A DNA stretch of 64,000 nt from JAFEDN01 sp963795715 (GCA_963795715.1 CAWCIY010000002.1:930001-994000), one strand, 5' to 3'. Positions 47,101 through 56,218 are shown, counted from the first letter of the stretch. Numbers and translations are program-made. Notes: generated from the letters alone by a model not told the origin.

Positions 47101-48448
47101 AAATTTCAATGTTGGATTCTATTTTCTTATCTATATCTGACGCTTCTTTTATTTCTTTTAAAGTTTTCAACATCGTATCCCATGTTCTTTCATTTGCTGC
47201 AATTTTTCTATTGATTCTTCTAAAAAGAATATTACAATCTTGTAATTTTTGTATTTTTAGAATATTTTCAAGACTTGTTATCACGTTCAAAGCACGACAA
47301 TACATCTTAATGATTGATGTGGGATTTTTACTCTCTAAAACTTTTTCTCTCCACTGATCTAACTGTTTCGCTGATAAACCGAGCTCACTATGAAGATAGT
47401 CATATAATATTATTGCTTTCTTAGCACCAAGAGCGTCCTGTTTAAACTCCTCTAGCAATATACCAGTATAAAAATGAGAATTATTCAATAAAGAGATTTC
47501 AGATTTATGAGATAACCACGAATAAAATGGTTGACTTTTTTCCTCAATTTTTATCAAAGCACTTTCTTCCACAACTTCAGGAAAATTCCAAGCAAATTCG
47601 TGCACATTCAAACGGAATTGTTGCGGCAAATTTATTAAATAGTTTAATTCAAATTTGGCCTCGGCTGAAGTTAATTGAACTGCCTCATTCCGCATAAATT
47701 CTAAAGTACTTAAAAAAATTGCATGACAAAAAGGATTATGATCAAAATTGAAAGAACAATTGATGATTTTCGCTTCTTTTAAATGAGCATATCCTTCAAA
47801 AAAGCAATGTAATTCTTTAAAACCTATGAATTTGAAACCTTCGCTTTTTATCCAATCTATAAAAGTTTGTGAAGCTTTTTCCTGCTGCAATAAGAAGCAA
47901 ATAACCGTATTTATTCCCTGGTCAACATGCTTCTCAGAAATTAATCCTTCTCCCTTTTTGGTTCTTAAGGAAATCAAGGTAACTAACCGATAGAACAACA
48001 GTTGCTGAGCTTTGATTGGCAAATTTTTTATTAATTCCGACAGATAATCGGCACCCTGTTCGAGTTGCAGTAGATTAATACAAAAATAATATAACCAATA
48101 ATAGTTGGAATTTTTTAAGTTTTGTAAAATATGAGCTATACCTTTCTGAATTTCAGAATACGCTAAATAGGGTTCTGTGTTTATTAATGCTTTTAGTCTA
48201 CTATAGTTTGTAACCAGATTAACCGACAATTTTTTCTCTTGTGCAAGAGACTCATGAGTATTGATAGCTGCTTGTTGAGCCTGTTTTTTTTCACTATGGA
48301 TACACATCCACGAGGCAATTGCACCTTCACTATTGTTCTTGGAAAGATATTTCAAACAACAAAGTTCTGCCAGTTCTTTAGGTGAAAATTTTAGTTTCAA
48401 AATATCGTTTTTGAATCCAAATTCATTAATCGAGATCATCGGTCTCAT
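44186..48448 (-). CDS. Very large unrecognised protein, paralogue of the upstream gene
   Basis: 1420 residues, one of the longest genes here; Lys-, Leu-, Phe- and Ile-rich and predicted almost wholly helical, as in HEAT- or TPR-type scaffolds. The first 260 residues are clearly homologous to the 936-residue protein at 48583-51393: a CLKxL-type opening, EGAIASWMCIHSEKKQAQQA, EIQKGIAHILQNLKNSNYYW, QGADYLSELIKNL, NPFCHAIFL. The rest diverges. No signal peptide, membrane segment or enzyme motif was seen. Ribosome site GAAGGA before ATG 48448. Large paralogous helical proteins of this kind are typical of Legionellales effectors; that role is inferred. Confidence 0.6.
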   Translation of the reverse strand: MRPMISINEFGFKNDILKLKFSPKELAELCCLKYLSKNNSEGAIASWMCIHSEKKQAQQAAINTHESLAQEKKLSVNLVTNYSRLKALINTEPYLAYSEIQKGIAHILQNLKNSNYYWLYYFCINLLQLEQGADYLSELIKNLPIKAQQLLFYRLVTLISLRTKKGEGLISEKHVDQGINTVICFLLQQEKASQTFIDWIKSEGFKFIGFKELHCFFEGYAHLKEAKIINCSFNFDHNPFCHAIFLSTLEFMRNEAVQLTSAEAKFELNYLINLPQQFRLNVHEFAWNFPEVVEESALIKIEEKSQPFYSWLSHKSEISLLNNSHFYTGILLEEFKQDALGAKKAIILYDYLHSELGLSAKQLDQWREKVLESKNPTSIIKMYCRALNVITSLENILKIQKLQDCNILFRRINRKIAANERTWDTMLKTLKEIKEASDIDKKIESNIEIFIETYVFCENIKNKKINPIELCLPEPALQITGFSRFVQAKNWCQAWLQDQTAINAMIDDFNLLKEFYILLFWVEHLLSRSNLQIKTYLGKQLFAALPDKLKARLFDSLFNELGVTELAFVQLHSINFEKFEIDDQKKILKKLIISKDSYSFFVFLCRMIKQAVYDPEKPALLIKFLTENKDFSFHDEIIKVIGQLKIVVPIEQLLLLKVWLLKSQEYKFSQFFNVYNLIKQKNEPYDVLSLLLDSHFYHDEKVIKMLYSDFISNEDFKIDNDHRLILTQNSIHYVYGQIFKLENGQWGQYKKLISYLAKIFLENGKFNKVFQLALLKLLVLQLQPFKDPSNIENTNRYSAIFQIIFKNIINDNIQIFLQLIKEYSKVEVFLDFIGNEHTFDPIAICALQYIEEKTVNPELQKLQLTHLFGFFYKKTLSNVINFQEKFCLKYLPEVKYRDFKVVNIISKNYYKEPLTEFFKAFISGYRCSNNIEFFEYITSYMMTLREKLKLSEEIFLKTVAEIDRLRKVFKFTYCEWEICLTNEYVVQPNLLKRMIKVTKNLDYLSQELTHIFEDKVRVATSLDISGIEIYFKEILNIIYKSYQRFFGLNLLAQEPLLKNQLIDVMCDTLIKNYLIKGLVSFCSYLFKLLNKIASSEIAIGYQSPEVNTADFLLNIFFPRLVFFSYQNNYTNGLQEQFLIYFLFNPNKKFILTQITNSKLLTLCYSVLCPKDIVLIAETKKDVLTRLREGVQHLPDIKLCDGFKPNRSVYMLTMMVYWPDNELKGFDFDLLKHIFKKDKTDLVSVLFKFCNSQAISQDENIKLTKLIANLLKDEKSPLGRLLPYQQSKISNETELNSDIFKKLLKLEGSLVKIIFEALQKTPGLIENFLMDFKKTALFVLEFKGQNGLEKTYCLACLKLVESVLNNPTLFQRYFGNKIFVSDHFQNSYTALLTESLVVNSSTASGSAPSQNGLTLKSLLSS

Positions 48449-48491
48449 ATTTATTCCTTCTATTTTTGATCAATTTAAATTTTTTTGCTAT

Positions 48492-48570
48492 AAAATATCC
48501 CGGGCTAACGCCCGGGGTATTTTCTCTTTTTGATTTCGCCCATTGCGCAGAGTCACGGGCTTACGCCCGC
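48492..48570. repeat. Two short palindromes between the large paralogues
   Basis: First: AAAATATCCCGGGC, loop TAAC, GCCCGGGGTATTTT (48492-48523, one G-U). Second: CGGGC, loop TTAC, GCCCG (48556-48569). Both have the same CGGGC-TxAC-GCCCG core and resemble the palindrome at 25471-25505. They fill most of the 134-base gap between the two large genes. Confidence 0.75.
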
Positions 48571-48582
48571 GGTTTACGGTTG

Positions 48583-51393
48583 TTAAAAATGAAAAGAGGG
48601 AGAACGGTTAGTTGCAATGATATCTTTTGGCAAATTATTAAAAAAAGAAGAACCACCTGATATGGGCGTTTGCTTAACAAATTCTAATAATTTTCCTAAA
48701 CGTACTTCACTACTGCTCTTCGTATTGCGGCTGAGTTTATTACCATCCAGCAAACACCACGAAACGTCGTTAAAATCAAAATCGGGCCTTATAACATCTT
48801 CAAAGCCTAAGCCTAATAATATTTTTTTCATTTTAGATATCACAATCTCCTTTTTTAATATGTGCAGGTTTGTTTGTAAATATAAAAAGAATGATAACGC
48901 TCGCCTGGTAGCGTAAGAACGGCCATGCTTATCTTTTGGCAAAGAGGTTTTTCTTAAAGCACTGAAACAATACATAGTTAATAGATCGCGTTTATACTCT
49001 GTAAATTTGTGCATGTCCACTAGAGTCCAACCCACATGCTGAAACACGGTTATTAAGAAAGTTTCGGGTTTTCCATCTGGTACGATTCCTTGACTCATTT
49101 CCTTCAAAAAAGATTCCTTATTAATATCAATTAAAAACACCAGTTTGGAAAATAATTGATCTATCAATCCAAAAATCGCGGCTGATCCATCTAATTGTCC
49201 ATTGCCTTTGTATTCATATATTTTAGAAAGTAAAACATCTGCTTCATTCATTTTCTCCTCAGTAAAGCTCTGAATTTCCACTTCATCTTCTTCAAATAAA
49301 ATTTCACAATCTTCAGGAGAACAAAAAGATTTTAGTATGCTAGTAAAGATCAGGCACCAGCTTTTTAAAGACTGATTTGAATCCTTTTGTTCACGCGCCA
49401 AAGTTATTTTTTCCGCTAAATATTGAGCGATGCCTTTAAAAGAAACTGATACATTTTTGCAACCCTGCAAAATAGCAATGAGCATTTTATAGTTTGGACC
49501 AGATATTTTTTTTAGAAAAAGAGCATCTGATTCTCCAAAAACTTTTTCCGGGAAAATAATGGACTTATCTTTTTTAGATTCTAGTAAATGACTCACTATC
49601 CCCGTTATTCTATGCCCATGTTCTACAGGATTTAACGCCCCCCCTGCGATCTCATTTGCCGTTATAAAATCTAAGTTTAGACCACATAAAGCTTGCTCTA
49701 TAAGCTTTATAAAATCATCATCGAAACTGGCATCGTCACAAACTTGGGCTAATTTTAGTATCCACTTGATACCTTCAGGCGAAGCTTTTGGTAAACGACT
49801 CATAATAAGCTTAGATAAATATTGAGGTGAGATATTTCTTAAAGAATTTTTCGGTAATGTAGCAACATAATCAACCAATTTATCAATTAATTTTTTTTGG
49901 ATGGGATCAGTTAAAGTTAAGAAAAATTTTTCAGCCGGAGTAATTTCACTATTGTTTTCAAATATCAGTATTCCTTCAAGATATATTACAATAGAAAAAA
50001 TTTTAAGACATAGATTAAAATCTTTGAGTGATTCTTTTTCATGACTAAACCAGCCATCCAACCATAGTTTAGCTTCTCTTATTCGATCCAAACCCGTTAA
50101 TTTGTCCCCATCAATTAATTCGCCACAGGTTTCTAAAAAGCTACAACTAGAGCCCTCTAACTTATCTTTGAATGATTTATAAATGATATGATAATTATTT
50201 TTTGAATCATAATCTGTAGCACTATCCATTTTAAGTCGGTTATAGACAAACTGTGTATTAGTTAACCTCACTAAGCTTTTCCCATATGTTTCAAGTATTT
50301 TCTCTGGCTGCTTGCATTCTAAAACATATTTCCGCCAACCCGTCAATTCATCTTTTTTTATACTCCCTACTGAGTGTAGACCGTCATGAAGTATTAAACT
50401 TTGGAAAGTATTTAAATCTTTTTCATTAAAAAATTCACTTAACATTAATAATGGAGAATTTTTCATTAGGCATTGGTCAAAAGGAATAGTGGTAGTCTTT
50501 TTAACCCACAAATTATACGCAGAATCTAGATTATACTTCGCAAGCTCAATAGCAGTATGGCGAAAATTATCCGAACCCTCTAATAACATCTCCCATCCAG
50601 GCTTTAATTGTAGATTCGTCTTTTTCTTTGGGAACATATTTGCAAAAATCTTTAGATATATTGCATGACACAACGGATTATTTTCAAAATTTAGTGAGTA
50701 ACTGATTAAATGTGTTTCTTTTAATAATGTATACGCTTGAAAAAAAGAATTTAATTCCTTAAAAGAAATTTGAGTCGAGCCCTCTTTTTTTACCCAGTTA
50801 ATAAATTCTTGTGAAGCTTTTGCTTGCTGTAATAGAAATGAAATTAAGGGATTCACCTCTCCCTTTTTTTCTTGCCCTCCAGAAACTAATTCTAAAGAAA
50901 CCAATACCAATAACCGATGATAAAGAAGATGCTGATCTTTACTTTCTAAATTTTTTATTAAATCAGCCAAATAATCAGCACCATTTTCAGCTTGCAGTAG
51001 CTCCATACAAAAATAATATGACCAATAGTAATCCGATTTTTTTAATATTTGATTTAAATGTGCTATGCCTTTTTGTATTATTGAATTTGGTAAATAAGGC
51101 TGTGTTTGTTTAAAAACATACATTTTTTTATATCCTACTGCAAAATCTTGAGCACTTTTTCTTTCGTCGCTGAGAGCAGACTGAGTATTCACAGCGGCTT
51201 TTTGAGCATCCTTCTTTTCGGGATAAACATTCATCCAAGATCTGATTGCACCCACTGGATCTATCTTCGAAAGAGCCAGAGCCTTGAGACAGATTAACTC
51301 TGAAAGATGATTTTTGCTAAATTTATCTTTAAAATCAGTTTGTTGAGAACGTACAAACTCGGCTCCGGTATCAAAAGTAGAAATTGCTTTCAT
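48583..51393 (-). CDS. Large unrecognised protein, paralogue of the 1420-residue protein
   Basis: 936 residues, helical, soluble in appearance. N-terminal 260 residues match the downstream paralogue (PVGAIRSWMNVYPEKKDAQKA, IIQKGIAHLNQILKKSDYYW, NGADYLADLIKNL, NPLCHAIYL); beyond that, similarity fades. Start set at ATG 51393 because GGAGGG lies 8 bases upstream; ATG 51408 overlaps that site. The two genes run in the same direction with 134 bases between them and probably arose by tandem duplication followed by fast divergence. Candidate effector, function unknown. Confidence 0.6.
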   Translation of the reverse strand: MKAISTFDTGAEFVRSQQTDFKDKFSKNHLSELICLKALALSKIDPVGAIRSWMNVYPEKKDAQKAAVNTQSALSDERKSAQDFAVGYKKMYVFKQTQPYLPNSIIQKGIAHLNQILKKSDYYWSYYFCMELLQAENGADYLADLIKNLESKDQHLLYHRLLVLVSLELVSGGQEKKGEVNPLISFLLQQAKASQEFINWVKKEGSTQISFKELNSFFQAYTLLKETHLISYSLNFENNPLCHAIYLKIFANMFPKKKTNLQLKPGWEMLLEGSDNFRHTAIELAKYNLDSAYNLWVKKTTTIPFDQCLMKNSPLLMLSEFFNEKDLNTFQSLILHDGLHSVGSIKKDELTGWRKYVLECKQPEKILETYGKSLVRLTNTQFVYNRLKMDSATDYDSKNNYHIIYKSFKDKLEGSSCSFLETCGELIDGDKLTGLDRIREAKLWLDGWFSHEKESLKDFNLCLKIFSIVIYLEGILIFENNSEITPAEKFFLTLTDPIQKKLIDKLVDYVATLPKNSLRNISPQYLSKLIMSRLPKASPEGIKWILKLAQVCDDASFDDDFIKLIEQALCGLNLDFITANEIAGGALNPVEHGHRITGIVSHLLESKKDKSIIFPEKVFGESDALFLKKISGPNYKMLIAILQGCKNVSVSFKGIAQYLAEKITLAREQKDSNQSLKSWCLIFTSILKSFCSPEDCEILFEEDEVEIQSFTEEKMNEADVLLSKIYEYKGNGQLDGSAAIFGLIDQLFSKLVFLIDINKESFLKEMSQGIVPDGKPETFLITVFQHVGWTLVDMHKFTEYKRDLLTMYCFSALRKTSLPKDKHGRSYATRRALSFFLYLQTNLHILKKEIVISKMKKILLGLGFEDVIRPDFDFNDVSWCLLDGNKLSRNTKSSSEVRLGKLLEFVKQTPISGGSSFFNNLPKDIIATNRSPSFHF

Positions 51394-51511
51394 ATCCATG
51401 CCCTCCAATAATTCCTATTGCTTCATTCTGACTGAACCATTTAGAAAAGGGAAGGTGTTCAACAAATGATCATTTTGGGAAAAAACACAGAACATTGTCT
51501 ATGCTTATATC

Positions 51512-52573
51512 GTGGGAACGAACAGTAAAAAAGGGTCCATTGCTTTAACTGGATTATTTATTCTTGCTTGTTTTTATACGCTATATTTTGCGCGGGCTGT
51601 ATTTATGCCCATCGTTTTCGCCTTTGTACTTAACTTCCTTTTGGCCCCGCTGGTTCGATTTTTAAAAAGAATATACGTCCCTGAACCCATCAGCGCTGTA
51701 CTGGTAATACTGGTTTTTTTAGGGGCCATTGGCTACGGGTTTTATAGTCTGTCAGCTCCAGCTAAAATCTGGTTGAGTAATGCTCCTCATACTATTGCTG
51801 AAATATCTACAAAGATAGATATTCTTATTTCACCGATAAAAAAAGATTTGGGTAGTTTTTTCAATATTAAAGAGCAAATAGAAAAAACAGCGAGTATTAC
51901 CTCAAAATCTCAAGTGATCTCGGTAAGCACTTCCGATTTTAGCTACTTAAATACTCTTTTTACCTCCACTGGCGAATTTTTTGCTCAATTAGCGCTTATA
52001 TTTTTCATTTTATATTTTTTATTAGCTTCAGGAGACTTTTTCTTAAAAAAAACAATTGAAATTTTACCTACTTTAGAACAAAAAAAAGAGGCTATTCTCA
52101 TTGCCCGAGAAATCAGTGGTCAAATTACCAATTTTCTATTAACCAAAACTTACACCGGATTAGGTTTAGCGATAGTAATAGCGATTATTTTTCATTTTTT
52201 ACACATGCCAAAACCTATTTTTTGGGGAATATTGACCGCAGTTTTAGAATTTATTCCTTATATTGGTGTGATCATAGTTACTTTTTTCTGCGCCCTCACC
52301 TCACTGCTCGTGTTTAATACTCCATTACAAATTCTGCTGCCGCCGGTGAGCTTATTTATGATCACTTCCCTTACCGGTAACTTTATTGTCCCACTTATTT
52401 TAAGTAAAAGCTTAACCTTACACCCTGTTATTGTTTTTGTCAGCGTGATCTTCGGAGGTTGGATGTGGGGTTTCCCAGGAGCTCTGATTGCCATCCCTTT
52501 AGTTTCTATCCTAAAAATCTTCTGTAATAACATCCAATCACTCTCCGCTCTTGGCAAATTCTTAGGCGAATAG
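51512..52573 (+). CDS. AI-2E family transporter (PerM-like)
   Basis: Inner-membrane protein of 353 residues with about eight membrane segments. Family features: paired N-terminal helices (ARAVFMPIVFAFVLNFLLAPLVRFL), a polar periplasmic region at about 90-155, and the C-terminal LEFIPYIGVIIV and FGGWMWGFPGALIAIPL. Members export small molecules or exchange ions; the substrate cannot be told. GTG 51512 is the apparent start without a clear ribosome site. Confidence 0.85.
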   Translation: MGTNSKKGSIALTGLFILACFYTLYFARAVFMPIVFAFVLNFLLAPLVRFLKRIYVPEPISAVLVILVFLGAIGYGFYSLSAPAKIWLSNAPHTIAEISTKIDILISPIKKDLGSFFNIKEQIEKTASITSKSQVISVSTSDFSYLNTLFTSTGEFFAQLALIFFILYFLLASGDFFLKKTIEILPTLEQKKEAILIAREISGQITNFLLTKTYTGLGLAIVIAIIFHFLHMPKPIFWGILTAVLEFIPYIGVIIVTFFCALTSLLVFNTPLQILLPPVSLFMITSLTGNFIVPLILSKSLTLHPVIVFVSVIFGGWMWGFPGALIAIPLVSILKIFCNNIQSLSALGKFLGE

Positions 52574-52594
52574 CATATTGTAATTTTTTATGCG

Positions 52595-53848
52595 ATGTCA
52601 CAAAATGAAACAATGAGCGAAGAAAAATTACCCAAGGCCTTATTCGATACACTTGAAAACCTTGAATCTGCCGCAGTGAATGCACCTAGTAGCTCTGATA
52701 TAAATAGTGAGGATTTTAAGCTGTCCTGCGCTTTTTTGAAATGTTACCGGGGCAGTAAAGGGACTTTTAACTCTTACCGAAGAGAAATTGAAAGACTCAT
52801 GCAATGGAGTTATTTAATTGCTGGCAAGACTTTAAAAGAACTCACTCGCACAGATATCGAGGAATTTATTCGTTTTTGCCAACACCCTCCTAAAAGCTGG
52901 ATTGGTATAACTAAGGCGCCTAGATTTATTATAGAAAACGGTGAAAGGGTTCCCAACCCGGAATGGCGTCCGTTCGTATCTACGGTTTCAAAAACGAATT
53001 ATCGCCTAGGAACTTTACCCAGTTCCAAAAATCATAATTTATCGCAAGGAACTCTCCAGGAAATTTTTCCAATTTTAAGCACCTTTTTTAATTATTTAGT
53101 ACAAGAAGAATATATTTTTCAAAATCCAGTGGCATTGTTACGCCAAAAAAGCAAATTTATTCAAAAAGAACAAGGAATCAAAAAAATCCGTAGATTATCT
53201 GAATTGCAATGGCAATATGTCATCGACAGCGCGGAAAAATTAGCCGGGGAAAACCCTCACAAACATGAACGCACCTTATTCATCATGTCGGCGTTATACT
53301 CGATGTATCTTCGAATTTCAGAATTAACCGCTACGTCACGCTGGTCACCCGCCATGAATCACTTTTTTAGAGATCATGAGGGCAATTGGTGGTTTATCAC
53401 CGTTGGCAAAGGCAATAAAAAAAGGGAAATTGCCGTAAGCGATGCGATGCTATCAGCCCTGAAACGCTGGCGGTCATTTTTAGGATTACCCACTTTACCT
53501 CCGCCGACTGATCATTCCCCGCTCCTACCAAAAACTAATAAAAACGGTGAATATATTCACGAGCCTATGTGCAGCACTAACCATTTACGTAGAATCGTCC
53601 AAAGTTGTTTTGACTATGCTATGGATGACTTAAAAAAAGACGGATTTAGTGACGAAGCCGAAACTTTAACGGCGGCGACAGTGCATTGGTTACGTCACAC
53701 CGGTATTTCCGAGGATGTAAAACACCGCCCTAGAGAACACGTTCGTGATGACGCCGGCCACAGCTCCGGATTGATCACTGATAAATATATCGATATAGAC
53801 CGGCGTGACCGCCACTCATCTGCAAAAAAGAAAATAATTAAAGAATAG
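52595..53848 (+). CDS. Tyrosine recombinase / site-specific integrase
   Basis: 417 residues. An N-terminal SAM-like core-binding domain (about 45-190) is followed by the catalytic domain with the expected residues: Arg in MYLRISELTA, Lys in VGKGNKKRE, HWLRH (His-x-x-Arg), His in DDAGHSS and the nucleophile Tyr in DKYIDID. It is longer than XerC/XerD, with an insert at about 90-150, as in integrases of plasmids and genomic islands. No tRNA or att duplication was found next to it. It follows the AI-2E gene after 21 bases. Confidence 0.88.
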   Translation: MSQNETMSEEKLPKALFDTLENLESAAVNAPSSSDINSEDFKLSCAFLKCYRGSKGTFNSYRREIERLMQWSYLIAGKTLKELTRTDIEEFIRFCQHPPKSWIGITKAPRFIIENGERVPNPEWRPFVSTVSKTNYRLGTLPSSKNHNLSQGTLQEIFPILSTFFNYLVQEEYIFQNPVALLRQKSKFIQKEQGIKKIRRLSELQWQYVIDSAEKLAGENPHKHERTLFIMSALYSMYLRISELTATSRWSPAMNHFFRDHEGNWWFITVGKGNKKREIAVSDAMLSALKRWRSFLGLPTLPPPTDHSPLLPKTNKNGEYIHEPMCSTNHLRRIVQSCFDYAMDDLKKDGFSDEAETLTAATVHWLRHTGISEDVKHRPREHVRDDAGHSSGLITDKYIDIDRRDRHSSAKKKIIKE

Positions 53849-53901
53849 CAATCGTTCACGTAATGGCGTCAACTTCAGAGTCAAGCGCATTTGCATAGCC
53901 A

Positions 53902-54017
53902 CAGCAATTCCCGCTGAGTACAGCGAAAATTGCTTCCTGTTTTTATCCTGCGCTCGGCGGAGCCGATGCTCGGAATGAAGGGGGAGAATCGCGATTCTCC
54001 CCCTTGCGATCCCCCAT
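53902..54017 (+). repeat. Composite palindromic repeat, copy A
   Basis: 116 bases containing three small hairpins in a row: AATTCCCGCTG with its partner, GCTCGGCGGAGC, and the 24-base perfect palindrome at 53980-54003 (GGGGGAGAATC and complement). About 94% identical to the reverse complement of 56219-56336. It lies between the integrase gene and msrB and codes for nothing. Confidence 0.9.
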
Positions 54018-54024
54018 CGCGGGG

Positions 54025-54051
54025 ATAATTTTCTACGAAAATTATTTTTTT
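54025..54051 (+). terminator. Rho-independent terminator
   Basis: ATAATTTTC, loop TAC, GAAAATTAT, then seven T. It is oriented to end transcription from the integrase gene upstream, 180 bases after its stop and directly after the composite repeat. Confidence 0.65.
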
Positions 54052-54185
54052 ATAAGGGTGATTTATTTTATTAAATCAAATAGTTAAAATTCACCGGGAA
54101 TTGCTGGCATAAGCCAATATTTTAGCGGGTTAGGCCATTAACTGTCACAGGGTAGATGGGTGTGCATGCTTAACCTCGTAAATGC

Positions 54186-54587
54186 TTACTTTTTATCTTC
54201 CCGGCGCAATTTCAATGCCGCTGAATTAATACAAAATCGTTGGCCAGTGGGTGCAGGGCCGTCATCAAAAACGTGGCCCAAATGCGCATTACAGCGTTGG
54301 CATAAAACTTCAGTTCGAATCATCCCAGCAGAATGATCGGTTTGAGTGGCTAAGACCTGAGTATTGAATGATTGAGAAAAGCTAGGCCAGCCACAACCCG
54401 CGTCAAATTTATCCTGACTAGAAAATAAAGCTTGGCCGCAGCAGATGCAATGATAAATGCCTTCGTCGAAACAATTGGCGTATTCACCACTAAAAGCTCT
54501 TTCGGTACCCTTTTCTCGAGTGATACGATATTGCTCAGCAGTCAGTTGCAACCGCCATTGCTCAGGGCGTTTAACAATTTTAGTCAT
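54186..54587 (-). CDS. msrB: Peptide-methionine (R)-S-oxide reductase
   Basis: Repairs oxidised methionine (R form) in the cytoplasm. 133 residues with two zinc-binding CxxC pairs (CICCG, CQRCNAH), the GCGWPSF segment and the catalytic Cys in QRFCINSAAL. Its start overlaps the bioC stop by 4 bases, so the two are cotranslated. Confidence 0.95.
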   Translation of the reverse strand: MTKIVKRPEQWRLQLTAEQYRITREKGTERAFSGEYANCFDEGIYHCICCGQALFSSQDKFDAGCGWPSFSQSFNTQVLATQTDHSAGMIRTEVLCQRCNAHLGHVFDDGPAPTGQRFCINSAALKLRREDKK

Positions 54588-55456
54588 ATTCTTCTCTTAA
54601 TTTGATGGATTGGCACTATGGCTTCGCCTTGCTCATTGACAAAGCTTGCAGGAGACTGCTCTGCCCAACCAATTCCATAGATCACCTCAAACGTCACCGG
54701 CCAGCCTTCCTCTGCTGCCGCATATTTTTGATATTCGACCAACATTTTTTGCCAGCGTTTTTTACCAGTCAGGGTTCTTCGACGAGACACCATCACATGG
54801 GTGGCGCCAGATCCCTTCAAATCCCGCCATAATTTAGTAATTGAAGAGTAATTAAAAAGAATATGTTCAGCTTGCAACACCGGCTCAGCAAATCGTGCAG
54901 CCACCATAGCATCTCCAATATCATGCATATCGACAAATAAATGCACATGGCTGTGATCATCCACAGCTGCGAAACTGTCACGCAATTCATATAAAGTATC
55001 GGGGCCGCAGGTAGTAAATAGGATAAGCCCACCCGGTTTTAACAACCGCCTCCATTCGCGCAAACATTGCTCTCTCGCATTGGTCCAATGCCAAACTAAG
55101 TTTCCAATAATTAAATCCACTGATTTATCCGCCAAGGGAACATGGTCCGGAGCTGCGCATATTTTATGGATATTGAGTTTTGTCGGTGCTTGTCGAATGA
55201 GCTGCCTAGCCCAATCCAAGGCTACAATTTTGGCACGAGGATACCGATCACTTAAAATTTGAGTGGTATAACCCGTTCTTGAACCTAAATCCAAGATGAC
55301 TTCAGGTTCGAGCTTGACCCACTCTAAACGATCCAGCAACCGGTCGGCAATTTCTTGTTGCCAAAACGCAGATTCGTTATAAGTTTTAGCGGCATTATTA
55401 AAGCGTGCAATTGCGATCTTTTGATTTAAAAAAGCAGCCTGATTAATCATGCCCAT
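54584..55456 (-). CDS. bioC: Malonyl-ACP O-methyltransferase
   Basis: Methylates malonyl-ACP so that fatty-acid enzymes can make the pimeloyl chain of biotin. 290 residues; N-terminal NAAKTYNESAFWQQEIADRL is typical of BioC, the SAM loop reads VILDLGSRTGYTT, and IIGNLVWHWTN with GLILFTTCGPDTLYELRDSF matches the family core. No other biotin gene is adjacent. Followed directly by msrB. Confidence 0.9.
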   Translation of the reverse strand: MGMINQAAFLNQKIAIARFNNAAKTYNESAFWQQEIADRLLDRLEWVKLEPEVILDLGSRTGYTTQILSDRYPRAKIVALDWARQLIRQAPTKLNIHKICAAPDHVPLADKSVDLIIGNLVWHWTNAREQCLREWRRLLKPGGLILFTTCGPDTLYELRDSFAAVDDHSHVHLFVDMHDIGDAMVAARFAEPVLQAEHILFNYSSITKLWRDLKGSGATHVMVSRRRTLTGKKRWQKMLVEYQKYAAAEEGWPVTFEVIYGIGWAEQSPASFVNEQGEAIVPIHQIKRRI

Positions 55457-55514
55457 ATTTTAACATGTTTTTTACGGTATTGCTGGCAGGCGAAAAATTC
55501 ATCACTCTTAAGCC

Positions 55515-56192
55515 ATGAAAATTTTTTCCACTATTTTTCCTTTAAAATGCTACCTGTGTGCTAAGCCGTTCCCTGCCGGACTAGGATTGTGCGCCTCCTG
55601 CCAAAAAAATTTACCTTGGAACCGGACGGTTTGTTCGGTATGTGCCCTGCCCTTGCCCGCCAACGGGCAATGTGGCCCATGCCTTACCAATCCCCCACTC
55701 TTCCAGCGGTGTATCAGCCCGTTTCTATATCAAGAACCCATTTCCTCTATGATTATAAAACTAAAATTCAGTCAAAACTTAGTTTGTGGGCGAATTTTGG
55801 GCCAATTACTGGCGGATTTTATTCAAAAACGTAGTAACCACAGGCCGGAATGCATTATTCCGGTCCCTTTACATACTAAACGCATTTGCCAAAGAGGGTT
55901 CAATCAAGCGGTTGAAATTGCCAGGCCTGTGAGTAAAACGCTGGGCATTCCCTTAATTTATAATTCCTGTTATCGCAAAAAAAACACTTCCCCCCAAAGC
56001 CAGCTATCGGCACAGGCGAGACGAAGTAATATTTCCGGAGCTTTTAAGATGAAAAAAGCAAATCCTTTTCAGCATGTCGCTATTCTGGACGATGTGGTAA
56101 CTACCGGCCAAACTGTACAGGCCTTAAGCGAGTTACTGGTGGAGCATGGAGCCAAAAATATTGAAGTTTGGTGTTGCGCCCGAGCAGTTTGA
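55515..56192 (+). CDS. comF: ComF-family phosphoribosyltransferase-like protein
   Basis: 225 residues with N-terminal zinc-ribbon cysteines (CYLCAKPF, LCASCQK, CSVCALPL, CGPC), a PRTase core with IIPVPLHTKRICQRGFNQA and the PRPP-loop-like VAILDDVVTTGQTVQAL. ComF proteins are needed for natural DNA uptake in several bacteria. Divergent from bioC with 58 bases between the starts. Confidence 0.9.
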   Translation: MKIFSTIFPLKCYLCAKPFPAGLGLCASCQKNLPWNRTVCSVCALPLPANGQCGPCLTNPPLFQRCISPFLYQEPISSMIIKLKFSQNLVCGRILGQLLADFIQKRSNHRPECIIPVPLHTKRICQRGFNQAVEIARPVSKTLGIPLIYNSCYRKKNTSPQSQLSAQARRSNISGAFKMKKANPFQHVAILDDVVTTGQTVQALSELLVEHGAKNIEVWCCARAV

Positions 56193-56218
56193 AGGTTTCA
56201 CAGAAAATTCTCTGCGCC

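Noticed and set aside
54094..54106. Third copy of the nested palindrome element (GCCAATATTTTA)
   Set aside because: Only 12 bases match the outer arm of 25551-25708 and the partner arm is absent; may be chance in AT-rich DNA.
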